Shown here: positions 35,401 through 45,552 of the stretch, in pieces
Numbering within the stretch: the first letter of the stretch is position 1
How the letters are laid out: each line of letters opens with the position of its first letter
DNA from: Porphyra umbilicalis
Lineage: Eukaryota; Rhodophyta; Bangiophyceae; Bangiales; Bangiaceae
DNA: 64,000 nucleotides
Assembly: GCA_002049455.2 (NCBI GenBank)
Contig: KV918844.1
Span: forward strand, 203,430-267,429
Direction of reading: 5' to 3'
Position numbers and translations under genes: made by a program
Notes under the pieces: generated by a model
Told to the model about the DNA's origin: nothing
The model's input: the letters and a program-made list of their open reading frames with translations, nothing else
The model's database searches: none

Positions 35401-36982
35401 CGGGTGGATGAGGGTTGGGACGTGAAAGCAGGATGCGGGATGCGATAGATAATTGAGAATGACAATGCTGCACAGTGGAACTTGGTAGTCTTCACTAAAC
35501 CACTACAGTACTGCTCGGCTCGCTCGTGCTTCCTCGACCGCCGCTGCGGGCCGTCGACCACGTGGTTGACGGCGCGGCGGGGGCTCCGCCAGCGCCCGCG
35601 AGCGCCGGTCGGCCTCGGTCAGTCCGTGGGGCCGTGTCGCCGCCGCTGCGTGTGAGCGATCAGCGGCGCCGCGGCCGCGGTCCGTGCCGCGTTGCGTCTG
35701 CCGCTCTGTGAGGCGGGCGGTTGCGAGGGGGGGGTGGCCGCAGACAGCCGCCCGCTGTGCCGCATCGAGCCTGGAGACGCGTGGCGCGTGGCGTGGGTGG
35801 GACTGCCCCCGGGACATCCGGAGCGGCCGTCGCGAGTGTCTGCCGTGGGGAGCGCTCGCGGGGCCAGCGCCGCCCAGACAGCCGCCGGCCGCGACGTCCG
35901 TGGCCGACGCGGTCGCCCCGCGCTCAGTCGAGTCGGACCCCCCTCTTGGCCGTGCTGCGGACAGAGTCGAGGCGGACTCGTGACGGCGCCCGCCGCCGCC
36001 ACTCTGCGCGCGCTGCGCGCCCGTGCCGGTGGCTGGGCGGCCGGTGCGACCCGCTTTTCGTGCATCCGTCCCCGTTGCAGCACAGCGTGGGGGGGGGGTC
36101 GCCCCCCGCAGCGCATCCTCGTCATCCCCGCCAGTCCGAATCCTCGTCATAGGTGCCGCATCTGCGCCCCCACCCGACCGGGCGCCCAACGAGGCGCGCC
36201 TTTGCCGGGAGCGCGGCGGTGGTGCGGTCGGCCGGGCGGCCGGGCGGGGACGCTCGAGTGGGATCCCGTCCTTGGAGCGTCTCCTTCCGCGGCGGCGCTG
36301 TGCCCGTTGCCCGCCGCAGATCCCGTTGGTCCGTGTGCCGCCATGAGATTGACGGCAAAGCGGTCTGGCAGAGGCGGGGGGGGGCGTGCGTTTCCCCACC
36401 TCCCACATCTCCCGACCCGCGCGCCTGGCGCTTGCCGACGACCCGCCGCGGCGGGCGGCGGCGGCGCGCCGCGCGGTCGCCTGCGGCCGTTGCGGGCGGC
36501 CACTGTTGCGCGCGGCCGGCCGCCCCTGCGCCGCGGCAGCCACGGTCGATCGGGGGGCGCCGACCGGCTCGGGGCGCGTCGACCGCCCGTCCCGCGCCAG
36601 GGGCGGGATGCGCCGCCGCTTTGGCGGCGGCGGGGCCGGGACGCGGGCGATGCGCCCGACGGCGCCGCCGCGCCGCCCGTGCGGCCCGTACAGCATCATA
36701 CAAGGGGGGCGGCCGCCCACGCGGCCGACACTGTCGTCGGGCGCGCGTGACTGCCCGCCGGGCCGCCTCCCCCTGCCCGCTCGCCCGTCGGCCAGACCGC
36801 CTCTCCCGTCCCGGCGCCAAAGCGGTCGCCACCGCGTCTGTCCGTCCGTCTGGGACCCGCCAGTGGCTGCTGCCATTGGCCAAAGGCTGCGGCGGGGCAC
36901 ACCGACGCCCGCCGCTACACGCCGACGCCCACCGCCGTCGACGTTCCGTCGGCGCCTCTGACGCGGCGAGCCCCCCCGCGCC
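35401..36982. other. GC-rich, no supported gene
   Basis: Long frames are open on both strands (notably the minus strand from 37,400 down to 35,500) but encode only Arg/Pro/Gly/Ala-rich sequence. No domain recognised. The promoter of the membrane-protein gene should be near 36,900. Confidence 0.4.
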
Positions 36983-39835
36983 ATGGTGCTGGAAGCGGTT
37001 GCGGCCGCGTCGCTCGCCGTCGCCATCCCCGTGCTGGTGGCGAGCGTACACAAGGGGCGCACGTGCACGCCAGCGCACACGGGCCCCGTGGGGGACATCA
37101 ACTCGCCGGTACGTTTTGGGGAGGCGGGGGGGCTGGAGGCGAGACCGGGCCTGCGGCTCGGGCGCGCTCCCCTGTCAATGACACGGGGTGTGCGCGCGAC
37201 GCGGCCAACGTTTGGCGGGATGGGCGCGCTGACGCAAACCTGAGCGCTCGTCCCGCTGCTCGGTGCTCCCTCTTTCTTGTGCTGCTGCAACTGCGTTGGT
37301 GTTGACTGGCCGCCGGTGCTCGACGTCTCCGCCGACGCCTGCAGACCCGCTGGGCAGATGCACTGACGACAGCGGTGAGTCCGCTGGCCACGGGCCTGCG
37401 CGAAGCCGGCGCGGTGAACCACGTGCATTCAGGCGACCCGGTACGTTGAGAGTACCGGCCATGGGATTGGTTGGGGGGGTGAGGACGCTGAGTGACGTGG
37501 AGAGAGAACTTGAAAAGGCGGGCAGAGGCGCCTGTAACAGCCTGTCGCCACTGGCGTGCACGGGTGCGATGGAGCGAGACGGCGCGGCCGGATGGATGGC
37601 GAGGTGGAGGCTCTGACTGTACTCGTGGTCTGACTGTCTCTGGCAAACCACGGATGTATGCTCACCGAAGACTTGCCTTGCGTCGTTTTCTTCTCCGCTT
37701 CTCTGCTTACTGCCTCCAACTATCCCCCCCCCCCCCCCATAGCTCTCGACCGTTCAAAAAGACATCCTCCACAACTTTGGTATTGAGGGCCACGAGTGCC
37801 TGCGGAGCCCCTTTGAGACCTACTGCGGGCTGTCGGCAACCCACCCCGCAAACCTCGGGGTGATGCTCTACAAGTTCACCGACGGCGTGGCGGAGCTGGA
37901 AGGCCACGCCGTGCAAACCATGATTGCGGGCATCTGCCTCGACGACGCGTGCGTCGAGACGGCGACGGTCACGCTGCACCGGCGGGAGGGGGGGGTGGCC
38001 GCGTGCAGCTACCAGCTCACCCCGGGGGGGGAACTGTCGTCTATGGTGCGCGCGCTGACGACCGTCGAAACGGTCGTGCCCGCAGACGTGGAAGCGTCGG
38101 TGGCGGGCACGTCGCTCTTCCTAACGTACGGCAACGTCAGCCGCTCGGTCGGGCGCGAGTGGTCCGCGCAGGGGTACCGGGATGTACGTTTCGCGGGGCG
38201 GGGTGCTGGGGAGACGCGCCGGGCGGGGCGCTTGCCACACCGAGGCCGACCCTAACAGGCGCGCGGTCGGCCACGGGGGGGGGACAACAGACTGACGGGG
38301 CTTGTGGTTGCGTCACGCCCCTACCCCACCTGCTGTGTCATTGGGCTCTGTCGGTTGCACGCAGGTTGCGCCCGAGTTCCCCGCCGAGCGCCTCTACTTG
38401 CAGTGCGCCCTGGACAAGCTGCGGGTGGCCACCCTCCCCGGCGACTATGCGTACGCGCGGGGACCGCCGCCCGAGCCGCCGACGCCCGACGGCCACGCCG
38501 CCAACGCGACGCACCCCTACACCAACGTCGACGCGTGCACGGTGCTCCCCCCCCCCCCCCGGCCGCCGCCCCGACACCCGTACCCAGCGACACGCCAGTC
38601 CCCCCGTGGCGCCACGCCATTGACGCGCACGTCGAGGGCGGCATCAACACGCGGTGCGCGCGGTGGGGGGGCATCCTCCGCTCCGCCGCCGCCGTCTCGG
38701 CGTCGACGCAAGACGCGGTGGCGACGGGCATCCAGCCCTCCGCCTTCCTCGTGCGCATGCCGTCGCGCGTGTCGCCGACGGAGCTCGTCCTGTCGGCGGC
38801 CACGGCGTTGCAGGGGCTCATCACCGCCTACGTCTTGTTGTTCGAGTCGGCCACGTCGGTGGAGGAGAGCCTCCGGTCCAAGCTGCGGGGCTGGCGCGTG
38901 CGCCTCGGGTCTGCCGCCGCGCACGTGCTCACGTGTTTAGGGGGGGGGGGGCGGGCGCGCGCGCCTGGGGGCGCCGCTCCCTGCCGCTGAGCGTGCAGCG
39001 GGCGCTGACCATTTCGCTGGCGCTGGCCGTTGCATTGTACGTTGGGGGGGGGGGGGGGAGGGGGGCCTGAGACCGTGGACGCACCCGTGGGGAACAGCGT
39101 CTGGGCTCGGCAGCGTACGCGGCGCGTCTGTCCTCCCACCGCGGCGAGCACGGGGACCCCGGCACTGACCCGGTCACTGAGCGCTGTGGCTGCCGCGTGC
39201 CGCGGCCGTGTCATCTGCCGGCTCCGCTCGACGTGCCGATTCGTCGTCCTCCCCCCCCCCCTCCCGTCGCTTTCCCTCCACAGGCTCGAAGGCGCCGCCC
39301 TCATCATCGCGGCGGTCCTCGAACAGCGCGCGTCCGCGTCGGTCGGCATCTTTTCCCATCTCGACCTCGTCTTTATCGTGCCCGAGGCGGGCGCCGCGCC
39401 CCCCCCTTTACCCCCCCCCGCCTGGCGCTCGTCCCCGCCGTCCCCCCCTCGGTGGCGGCCGCGCCGCCACGCACGGTGCCGTGCGCGCGCGGCGTGTCGT
39501 TTGTGCTCACACCCATCCTCGGCCGCGCGCGGTACCTGCGGACGAGCTTGCCGGCGATTGGCGCCGCGCTCGCCGTCTTTTCCGCCTTGCTCGTCGCCCT
39601 CGTCGCCGCCCGCGTCGTGCGGTGGCGGCGGGAGGACGCGGCGGCGGCGGGCGTCGGCGGGGAGGCGGACCCGCCTCGAAAGGGCGCCGCAGAGGGGGCG
39701 GGGGGGAGCGACGATGCCAGCTCAGATGGTGGTGCGCGCGCCGTCGGCCTCTTCGTTGTGCGGGAGGGGTCTTCGCCATGGGCAGAGGCGTCGTCGGCCG
39801 TGTCGGCCGACGCGTTGCTGCCGGAAGATATGTAG
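36983..39835 (+). CDS. Four-exon membrane protein of unknown function
   Basis: My gene model is exon 1 36983-37108, exon 2 37743-38183, exon 3 38365-39036, exon 4 39284-39835 (TAG 39833-39835). All three introns start GTACGTT and end AG, the first after a long C tract. Exon 1 encodes a signal anchor (AAASLAVAIPVLVASVHKG). Exons 2-3 encode a large non-repetitive domain (DILHNFGIEGHECLRSPFET, GVMLYKFTDGVAELEG, GTSLFLTYGNVSRSVGREW). Hydrophobic helices are ALTISLALAVALLEGAALII across the exon 3/4 junction and LPAIGAALAVFSALLVALVA near the end, followed by an acidic/Ser cytosolic tail. The frame shifts inside homopolymers at 38547-38560, 38940-38951 and 39399-39419, each resuming immediately in another frame, so I attribute the breaks to run-length error. 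About 597 residues. No family recognised. Confidence 0.6.
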
Positions 39836-40075
39836 CGGGGCGGGGCGTGGGGGGATTGGGGGGGCGCTTGCACGTGACAGCGGGGCTGCGGTGCTTCCGC
39901 CTCGGGTTTGCTCCGCGGCCGCGTGGATGTGTTGCTCCCAAACGCTCAGAGCCGGCCCACGCCGCGCCCGCCACACGCAGCCGCCGACCCCGACCGCGCA
40001 AGTTTGGCGGCGACGCTCCCAACGCTGGTGCCGATGGTGTCGATGAGCTCCGTGAGAGCCCCTCGAGTGGAAGCT

Positions 40076-40258
40076 TGGGCAGAGGACGATACTGCGTCTC
40101 AACAGAGTCTTGTACAGAGGACGACGCTGCGTCCCAGCAGCGTCTTGTGCAGAGGACGACGCTGCGTCCCAGCAGCGTCTTGTGCAGGGACGACTCTGCG
40201 TCTCCGTCGCACAAGACGCTGCGTCTCAGTAGCGTCCTATTTAGCAGCGTCGTCCTCT
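40076..40258. repeat. Tandem and inverted 35-bp repeat cluster
   Basis: CAGAGGACGACGCTGCGTC units occur in tandem (about 35-bp period). They are closed by an inverted copy, GCAGCGTCGTCCTCTG, ending near 40,258, so the whole cluster can fold. A shorter relative lies at 54088-54165. It directly precedes the MITE-like copy at 40292. Confidence 0.75.
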
Positions 40259-40291
40259 GGGCCCCTGCAGAGGCCGTGCATCGTGCCAATG

Positions 40292-40455
40292 TGTGGCGCT
40301 TTACTTTAGAATTCTCAGTTTTTTTGTGCAATGCCGAACGGAGCTTTCAAAGGTCGCGCCTCCAGGGCCGCTTAGTTCAGAAGTAGCCTACCAATCCATG
40401 CGGACTGCCCCTGAAAGAGCGATTTCGTGCAAGGCTCTTCGTCCTGGTCGTACGT
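40292..40455 (+). mobile_element. Partial copy of dispersed repeat R1 (copy A)
   Basis: It begins TGTGGCGCTTTACTTTAGAA and runs through CCAATCCATGCGGACTGCCC, matching the first part of the copy at 41237-41892 with few differences. The right part of the element is missing. Confidence 0.75.
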
Positions 40456-40505
40456 AAAGTCTTTCTCCATTCTTGCGCTTCCGTTCTTGTCCAGGGGGGG
40501 ATATC

Positions 40506-40564
40506 AACGAACGCGGTCGACCGGCCTCTACGGTTACCGTAGAGGCCGGTCGACCGCGTTCGTT
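40506..40564. repeat. Perfect 59-bp palindrome
   Basis: Arms of 29 bases (40506-40534 and 40536-40564) are exact complements around one T. The arm contains GGTCGACCGGCCTCTACGG. Perfect palindromes this long are unstable, so it is either recent or maintained. Confidence 0.9.
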
Positions 40565-41236
40565 ACAGGGTTGTAAGTTCATGTTGAATCTACAGATAGT
40601 TCGATGAATCAGGTTGATTTCAAGAAACGAACCAAACTAAACGACAAACGACTTGGTTGTATTTATGATTAATTGCCCAGGCACACAGGAGCTTTCGTTG
40701 ACCACTTCAAATTGATCAGCCAGGTGGTTCGGCGCTGTGCGGCCGCTCTGACTGCCTCGTTGCCATACCCCCCGCAGGTCAGTCGCGCTGAGAGTTCTGC
40801 TCCCAGATCCTCCTTCATGTCAACTGTTGCCAATCGGCTGTGTAGCACCATAGGCGCTGAGTACGTAGATCGATTCATCTGCTGTCAACGTGTGCGTGAA
40901 TCATAGCCTTTTTGGCTGGAGGATGGATGGGTCGTGGTCGCACCCAGGATTGCGTGAAGTGCAGCCAACTGCTTCTCGGACAACGGAACATCCACTCGCC
41001 CTCAACGCCCCGTCTGCACGTATCGGTGTTTGGTCCTTTCTGTTTGGTCCCCCCGTCTCCAATACTGCGCAGAGGGCCAGGCGGTTGTCAACGTCGTACC
41101 AGTCGTTTGAATTGTGTCGCGGTGGTGGGGCAGGCAAGCAGGGCTCTGTCGCCGGGACTGCAGCAGGCCTGCTATGCACACGCTTCATCGGCTTGGCGAC
41201 TCAAGCTCGATGGAGCTCGAGTCAGACAACCCGACT

Positions 41237-41892
41237 TGTGGCGCTTTACTTTAGAAATCTCATTTTTTTTGTGCAGTGCCGAACGGAGCTAGAGGCATTC
41301 AAAGGTCGAGGCCTCCAGGGCCGCTTGGTTCAGAAGTAGCCTACCAATCCATGCGGACTGCCCCTGAGAGAGCGATTTCGTGCAAGGCTCTCCGTCCAGG
41401 TCGAACGTACCTGACATTTGTTCTTGGACAGATACAAGCGCTACGTGACAAGGAGAGAAGCATGAAGATCGCAGGGAGCACCATCAGAAAGAGCACGTCA
41501 AAGAGCATAAGAGCACACCCAACAACGTCTCCCCCAAGTTCTGAAACCCCAAACGGAATATGCCACGTTTGCTTACGTGGAGGACGCTCAGCGGCTCCCC
41601 ATTTTTCTCATCCAAGAGGGCCGTCCGCGGTCCTGGAGTTATCGAAAACAGGGGCTACATGGTCCAGAGATGGGTGCAAGAAGATGGGGGAAGCGTGCGT
41701 AGCAACGTCGACCCCCAAGCGGACAGAAATTGAACATATATCCAAGCAGTCACGAGGTGAGGGAGGGAGGGACGAAAAGGCTGCGATCGCGACAAGAACG
41801 CGTCGCCACTTTCCAATCGTCTGTGCAGACTTTTGTTATCTGAGTAAACATACCGAAAGTCAGGTTCACACGTCTAAAATAAAGCGCCACGA
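41237..41892 (+). mobile_element. Non-autonomous element R1, most complete copy (copy B)
   Basis: It starts TGTGGCGCTTTACTTTAGA and ends TCTAAAATAAAGCGCCAC, an inverted pair of about 17 bases, enclosing 656 bp. The interior shares a 110-base block (from ACCTGACATTTGTTCTTGG onward) with 51402-51506. Short open frames inside are not conserved as coding. No transposase for it is identified in the window. Confidence 0.7.
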
Positions 41893-42934
41893 ACTGACAG
41901 GAACTGGTCGCCCTGCTGGCACGACGCAGAAAAATCTCACTTCGGGAAGACACCTGGCGAACTAATGACAGATGGCGAGCCTCACGCGACAGCGCAGAGC
42001 CGCGGCTCTCGGTCGAGGACCCTGGGAACGGGGTGCGCTGTGCGACGCGCTGTCAAGACGTGGCCACGGCAGGCACCGCGCGGTCCGACAGATGCTTCGA
42101 TTCGAATGCCTCCAGAACGAGAGGCGGACGGCGCCTTTGCTGGTGGCGGCGTAGGCTTGCTCAGAACGAGCTCCACCGCAAGCGTCGAAACGGACAGTGT
42201 CGGTGGGCCCGCGCGAGAATATCGGCGCGGTCGCGCAATCAATCACGTGATCCCTTTGCATGCAATGAGAAATCTTTGAAAGTTTCCGATCTGATCCAAG
42301 CCATATCATTGGCTGCTGGAAATGTTCACAGATATGTTGGAAGGGAGGCGGATCCATCATCGCCAGGGGTCAGCCGGCCCGTGATCAGATTCCTCTGGTC
42401 CCTGTTGGCGCCAGGCCTGCCCCCCCCCTCCAATTGGTCGTAGGGCAGCCCCACGTCAAGCGTGGCGCGGCGGGTGCCTCAGCCGCTCCCACGAGGCGGG
42501 GATCTCGTCGACACAGGGGCACGCACGAGGCCCCGTGCCAGTGTCGGTGTGGCGCGCCTCGTGGGCAGCGCCGCGTGGGGCCGTGTCGCAGAGAGGGCCG
42601 TTCGGGGAGCCTCAAATGCACCTCCCTGGGCGGTCTCGGGCACACCTCCCGCTCGGGCGGGCCCGCAGCACCCTGCGCCCCCCCATCCACGCACGCGCTC
42701 GAGGGGCCGCAGCGCGGGGTGCCATCCGCGGCTCGTTGGGGCGCCCCCTGGGCCGCCATCGGCTGTACGGAGGGGCGCCCCCTTGGCTGCGGTCGCGCGC
42801 TCGTTCTCCGCGTGTGCGCGCTTCTCGTGTCGCGTGCTGTCGGCCGCCGGCGACGACATATGAACACGCCGTCCGCCGGCGGCTCGTGTTCCCTCGCTCA
42901 TTCATCCCAACGACCTCCCGCACGCATCCACCTA
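41893..42934. other. No supported gene
   Basis: Balanced to 42,420, then GC-rich with frames open on both strands. Nothing recognised. Confidence 0.45.
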
Positions 42935-43225
42935 CCGTTGAGTTCTTCCCGCCCTTGCCGCCGGCGTGGGACGCCGGCGGCTGCCCCCCCCCCCCCCCTG
43001 TTACCGTTGAGTTTTTCCCGCTCTGCCGCCGGCGTGGCATGCCGGCGGCTGCCCCCTCCCCCCCTCTCTGGTACCGTTGCGTTTTTCCCGCGCTTGCCGC
43101 CGGCGTGGCATGCCGGCGGCCATTTTCCCGACCCCCCCTTCTGCCGTTGAGCTTTTCCCACCCTTGCCGCCGGCGAGGCACGCTGGCGGCGGTTCCCCGC
43201 CCTCCCCCCCGCTTGCTTTTTTTTG
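42935..43225. repeat. 66-69 bp tandem repeat with internal palindrome
   Basis: Four units begin near 42937, 43003, 43072 and 43141 with TACCGTTGAGTTTTTCCCG or a variant. Each contains GCCGCCGGCGTGGCATGCC followed by GGCGGC, which folds back on itself. It lies just upstream of the 43391 reading frame and could be a promoter-proximal repeat; that is inference. Confidence 0.75.
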
Positions 43226-43390
43226 CCGCCGGCCACCCGCGTGTGGCTCTTTGCCCGCGTGCGCCGCCGGTGCTGCGTGGGCGCCGGCGGTGTGCCGTGT
43301 GCGCATCGGTGCCTCGTCCCCTCCGCCCCCCCCCCTCCCTGACCCTCGGCAAATCTGTTCAAGAGCCGCCGCTCTCCCCCCTCTCCCACC

Positions 43391-45496
43391 ATGACCCGCA
43401 AGCCCGACCCGGAGCGCGACACGGAGCGGAGGAGGGACCAGCGTCGGCGGCACCAAGAGCGTCTCGCCGTGCTCGCGCGGTGCACCTGTTCGTGCCACCT
43501 CGGGGGGTGCCCGCCGTGCTCCACATCGGCACCGTCGTGCGGTGGACGGGCGCCGTCCCCACCGCGCAACAACTGGGGGCCGCCGGCTGGTCGGCACCCT
43601 CAACAAGCCGGCGGCCATTGGGACGGTGGACAAGGGCGGGCACCATCGCCACCGCGCAACAACTGGGCGCCGCCGGCACGTAGCCATCCACAGCAAGCCG
43701 GCGGCAACTGGGGCGGGGGACAAGGACGGGCGCCGTCGCCACCGCGCAACAACTGGGCGCCGCCGGCACGAAGCCATCCACAACAAGCCGGCTGCAGCTG
43801 GGGCGGGGGACAAGGACAGGCGCCGTCGCCACCGCGCAACAACTGGGCGCCGCCGGCTGGTTGGCGGGGGCACCCACAACAAGCCGGCGGCAACTGGGGC
43901 GGGGGGCAAGGACGGGCGCCGTCGCCGCCGCGCCAAAGCTGGGCGCCGCCGGCTGATCTGCACCCTAACCAAGCCGGCGGCCATTGGGACGGTGGACAAG
44001 GGCGGGCGCCATCGCCACCGCGCAACAACTGGGCGCCGCCGGCACGTAGCCATCCACAGCAAGCCGGCGGCAACTGGGGCGGGGGGCAAGTACGGGCGCC
44101 GTCGCCACCGCGCAACAACTGGGCGCCGCCGGCACGTAGCCATCCACAGCAAGCCGGCGGCAACTGGGGCGGGGGGCAAGGACGGGCGCCGTCGCCGCCG
44201 CGCAGCGACTGGGCGCCGCCGGCTGATCGCGACCCAACGCAAGCCGGCGGCAACTGGGGCGGGGGGCAAGGACGGGCGCCGTCGCCGCAGCACAACAACT
44301 GGGCACCGCCGGCTGGTCGGCACCCACACCAAGCCGGCGGCAACTGGGGCGGGGGACAAGGTCGAGCGCCGTCGCCGCCGCGCCAAAGCTGGGCGCCGCC
44401 GGCTGATCTGCACCCTAACCAAGCCGGCGGCCATTGGGACGGTGGACAAGGACGGGCGCCGTCGCCGCCGCGCAACAACTGGGCGCCGCCGGCTGATCTC
44501 GACTCAACGCAAGCCGGCGGCAACTGGAGCGGGGGGCAAGGACGGGCGCCGTCGCCGCAGCACATCAACTGGGCGCCGCCGGCTGTTCGGCACCCAAACC
44601 AAGCCGGCGGCAACTCGGGGCCCCCGCCTGGTGGTCGATCGCCACAAGGCGGCGGCCACTGGGGTGGCGGGCAAGGACGGGCGTCGTTGCCGCCGCGCAG
44701 CGACTGGGTGCCGCCGGCTGGTTTCATCCCTTCTCAAGCCGGCGGCGGCGACGGACGGCACCCGAAAGGCGGGGAACCGGCGCCTTGTGGCGTGAACGGC
44801 GGCGGGCCGCCAGACCAAGGTCGCCCCCTGCCGCAAGTCGTCAGCGCGCCGCCGGCTCGCGGCTGTCTGCCGCTCGCCGGCGGCAGGTTCGCGCCGCCGC
44901 CCGACGTTGTGCCGCCTCAAGGTGGCGGCCAATCGCGTGGGGTCAAGGGACGGGGGGCGTCGCCGCCGCCGGCTAGTTTTGTGTTGCCACAAGCCGGCGG
45001 CAACTCCACACCTTCGGGGGCCAGCCGCCGTGAAGCCGGTGGCTCGCGGGCGCCGCCGCCGGCCAACGTGCTGCCTGAAAGCGGCGGGGAGTCGGCACCG
45101 CCGGCTGCAGATCAACCACAAGCCGGCGGCGCACAGCCCTCACCCGCCGAATACCGGCCGCCGGCAGCCACCGTGCACCCCCCGCCCGTCCCGACGCTGA
45201 GTCCAGGGGCTCCGGGGGAGGCGTCGGCGGAAACGCTGGCGGCGGGCCACGACAAGCCGGCAGGCCACGACAAGCCGGCGGGCCACCACCAGCCGGCGGG
45301 CCCCGACCTGCCGGCGGGCCAGGGCAAGCCGGCGGGCGAGGACACGCCGGCGGGCCAGGACACGCCGGCGGACCACGACAAGCCGGCGGGCGACGAAAAG
45401 CCGGCGGGCCACGACCAGCCGGTGAGGCACGGCGTGCCGGCGTACCAGGACAAGCCGGCGGCAGCGCGGGGCGCGACGCCGCCGGTGGAGAAGTAG
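43391..45496 (+). CDS. Repeat-rich 701-residue reading frame, unknown function
   Basis: From ATG 43391 (MTRKPDPERDTERRRD, a strongly charged start) to TAG 45494-45496. Most of it is a tandem 90-bp repeat (about 43,540-44,620) encoding a 30-residue unit with core GRAPSPPRNNWAPPA, a HPQQAGG stretch and NWGGGQ. It then becomes an irregular Pro/Gly/Ala region and a short KPAGHD-type repeat (about 45,240-45,430). As 90 is a multiple of three, other frames on both strands also stay open, so openness alone is weak evidence. The non-repetitive charged start and consistent Trp/Asn/Gln content slightly favour this frame. It stops 57 bases before the ATG of the Harbinger companion, so it may lie within element 2 or be a neighbouring minisatellite. 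Confidence 0.35.
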   Translation: MTRKPDPERDTERRRDQRRRHQERLAVLARCTCSCHLGGCPPCSTSAPSCGGRAPSPPRNNWGPPAGRHPQQAGGHWDGGQGRAPSPPRNNWAPPARSHPQQAGGNWGGGQGRAPSPPRNNWAPPARSHPQQAGCSWGGGQGQAPSPPRNNWAPPAGWRGHPQQAGGNWGGGQGRAPSPPRQSWAPPADLHPNQAGGHWDGGQGRAPSPPRNNWAPPARSHPQQAGGNWGGGQVRAPSPPRNNWAPPARSHPQQAGGNWGGGQGRAPSPPRSDWAPPADRDPTQAGGNWGGGQGRAPSPQHNNWAPPAGRHPHQAGGNWGGGQGRAPSPPRQSWAPPADLHPNQAGGHWDGGQGRAPSPPRNNWAPPADLDSTQAGGNWSGGQGRAPSPQHINWAPPAVRHPNQAGGNSGPPPGGRSPQGGGHWGGGQGRASLPPRSDWVPPAGFIPSQAGGGDGRHPKGGEPAPCGVNGGGPPDQGRPLPQVVSAPPARGCLPLAGGRFAPPPDVVPPQGGGQSRGVKGRGASPPPASFVLPQAGGNSTPSGASRREAGGSRAPPPANVLPESGGESAPPAADQPQAGGAQPSPAEYRPPAATVHPPPVPTLSPGAPGEASAETLAAGHDKPAGHDKPAGHHQPAGPDLPAGQGKPAGEDTPAGQDTPADHDKPAGDEKPAGHDQPVRHGVPAYQDKPAAARGATPPVEK

Positions 45497-45552
45497 TCGA
45501 CGTTGACGCCGTCGGCTGTGACGTTGCTGCGCTTATGTACGCGGCCCCCGCG

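Noticed and set aside
35503-37428. 641-codon minus-strand frame
   Set aside because: Arg/Pro/Gly-rich throughout, no conserved block, and it overlaps a better-supported spliced gene start on the other strand.
43600-44727. Minus-strand Cys/Pro-rich frame opposite the 90-bp repeat
   Set aside because: Mirror of the repeat; it lacks a non-repetitive start such as the plus frame has.
42935-45550. Left terminal repeat of Harbinger element 2
   Set aside because: I searched by eye for a partner of GCCCGACGTTGCTGTGGG and found none; the border remains open.
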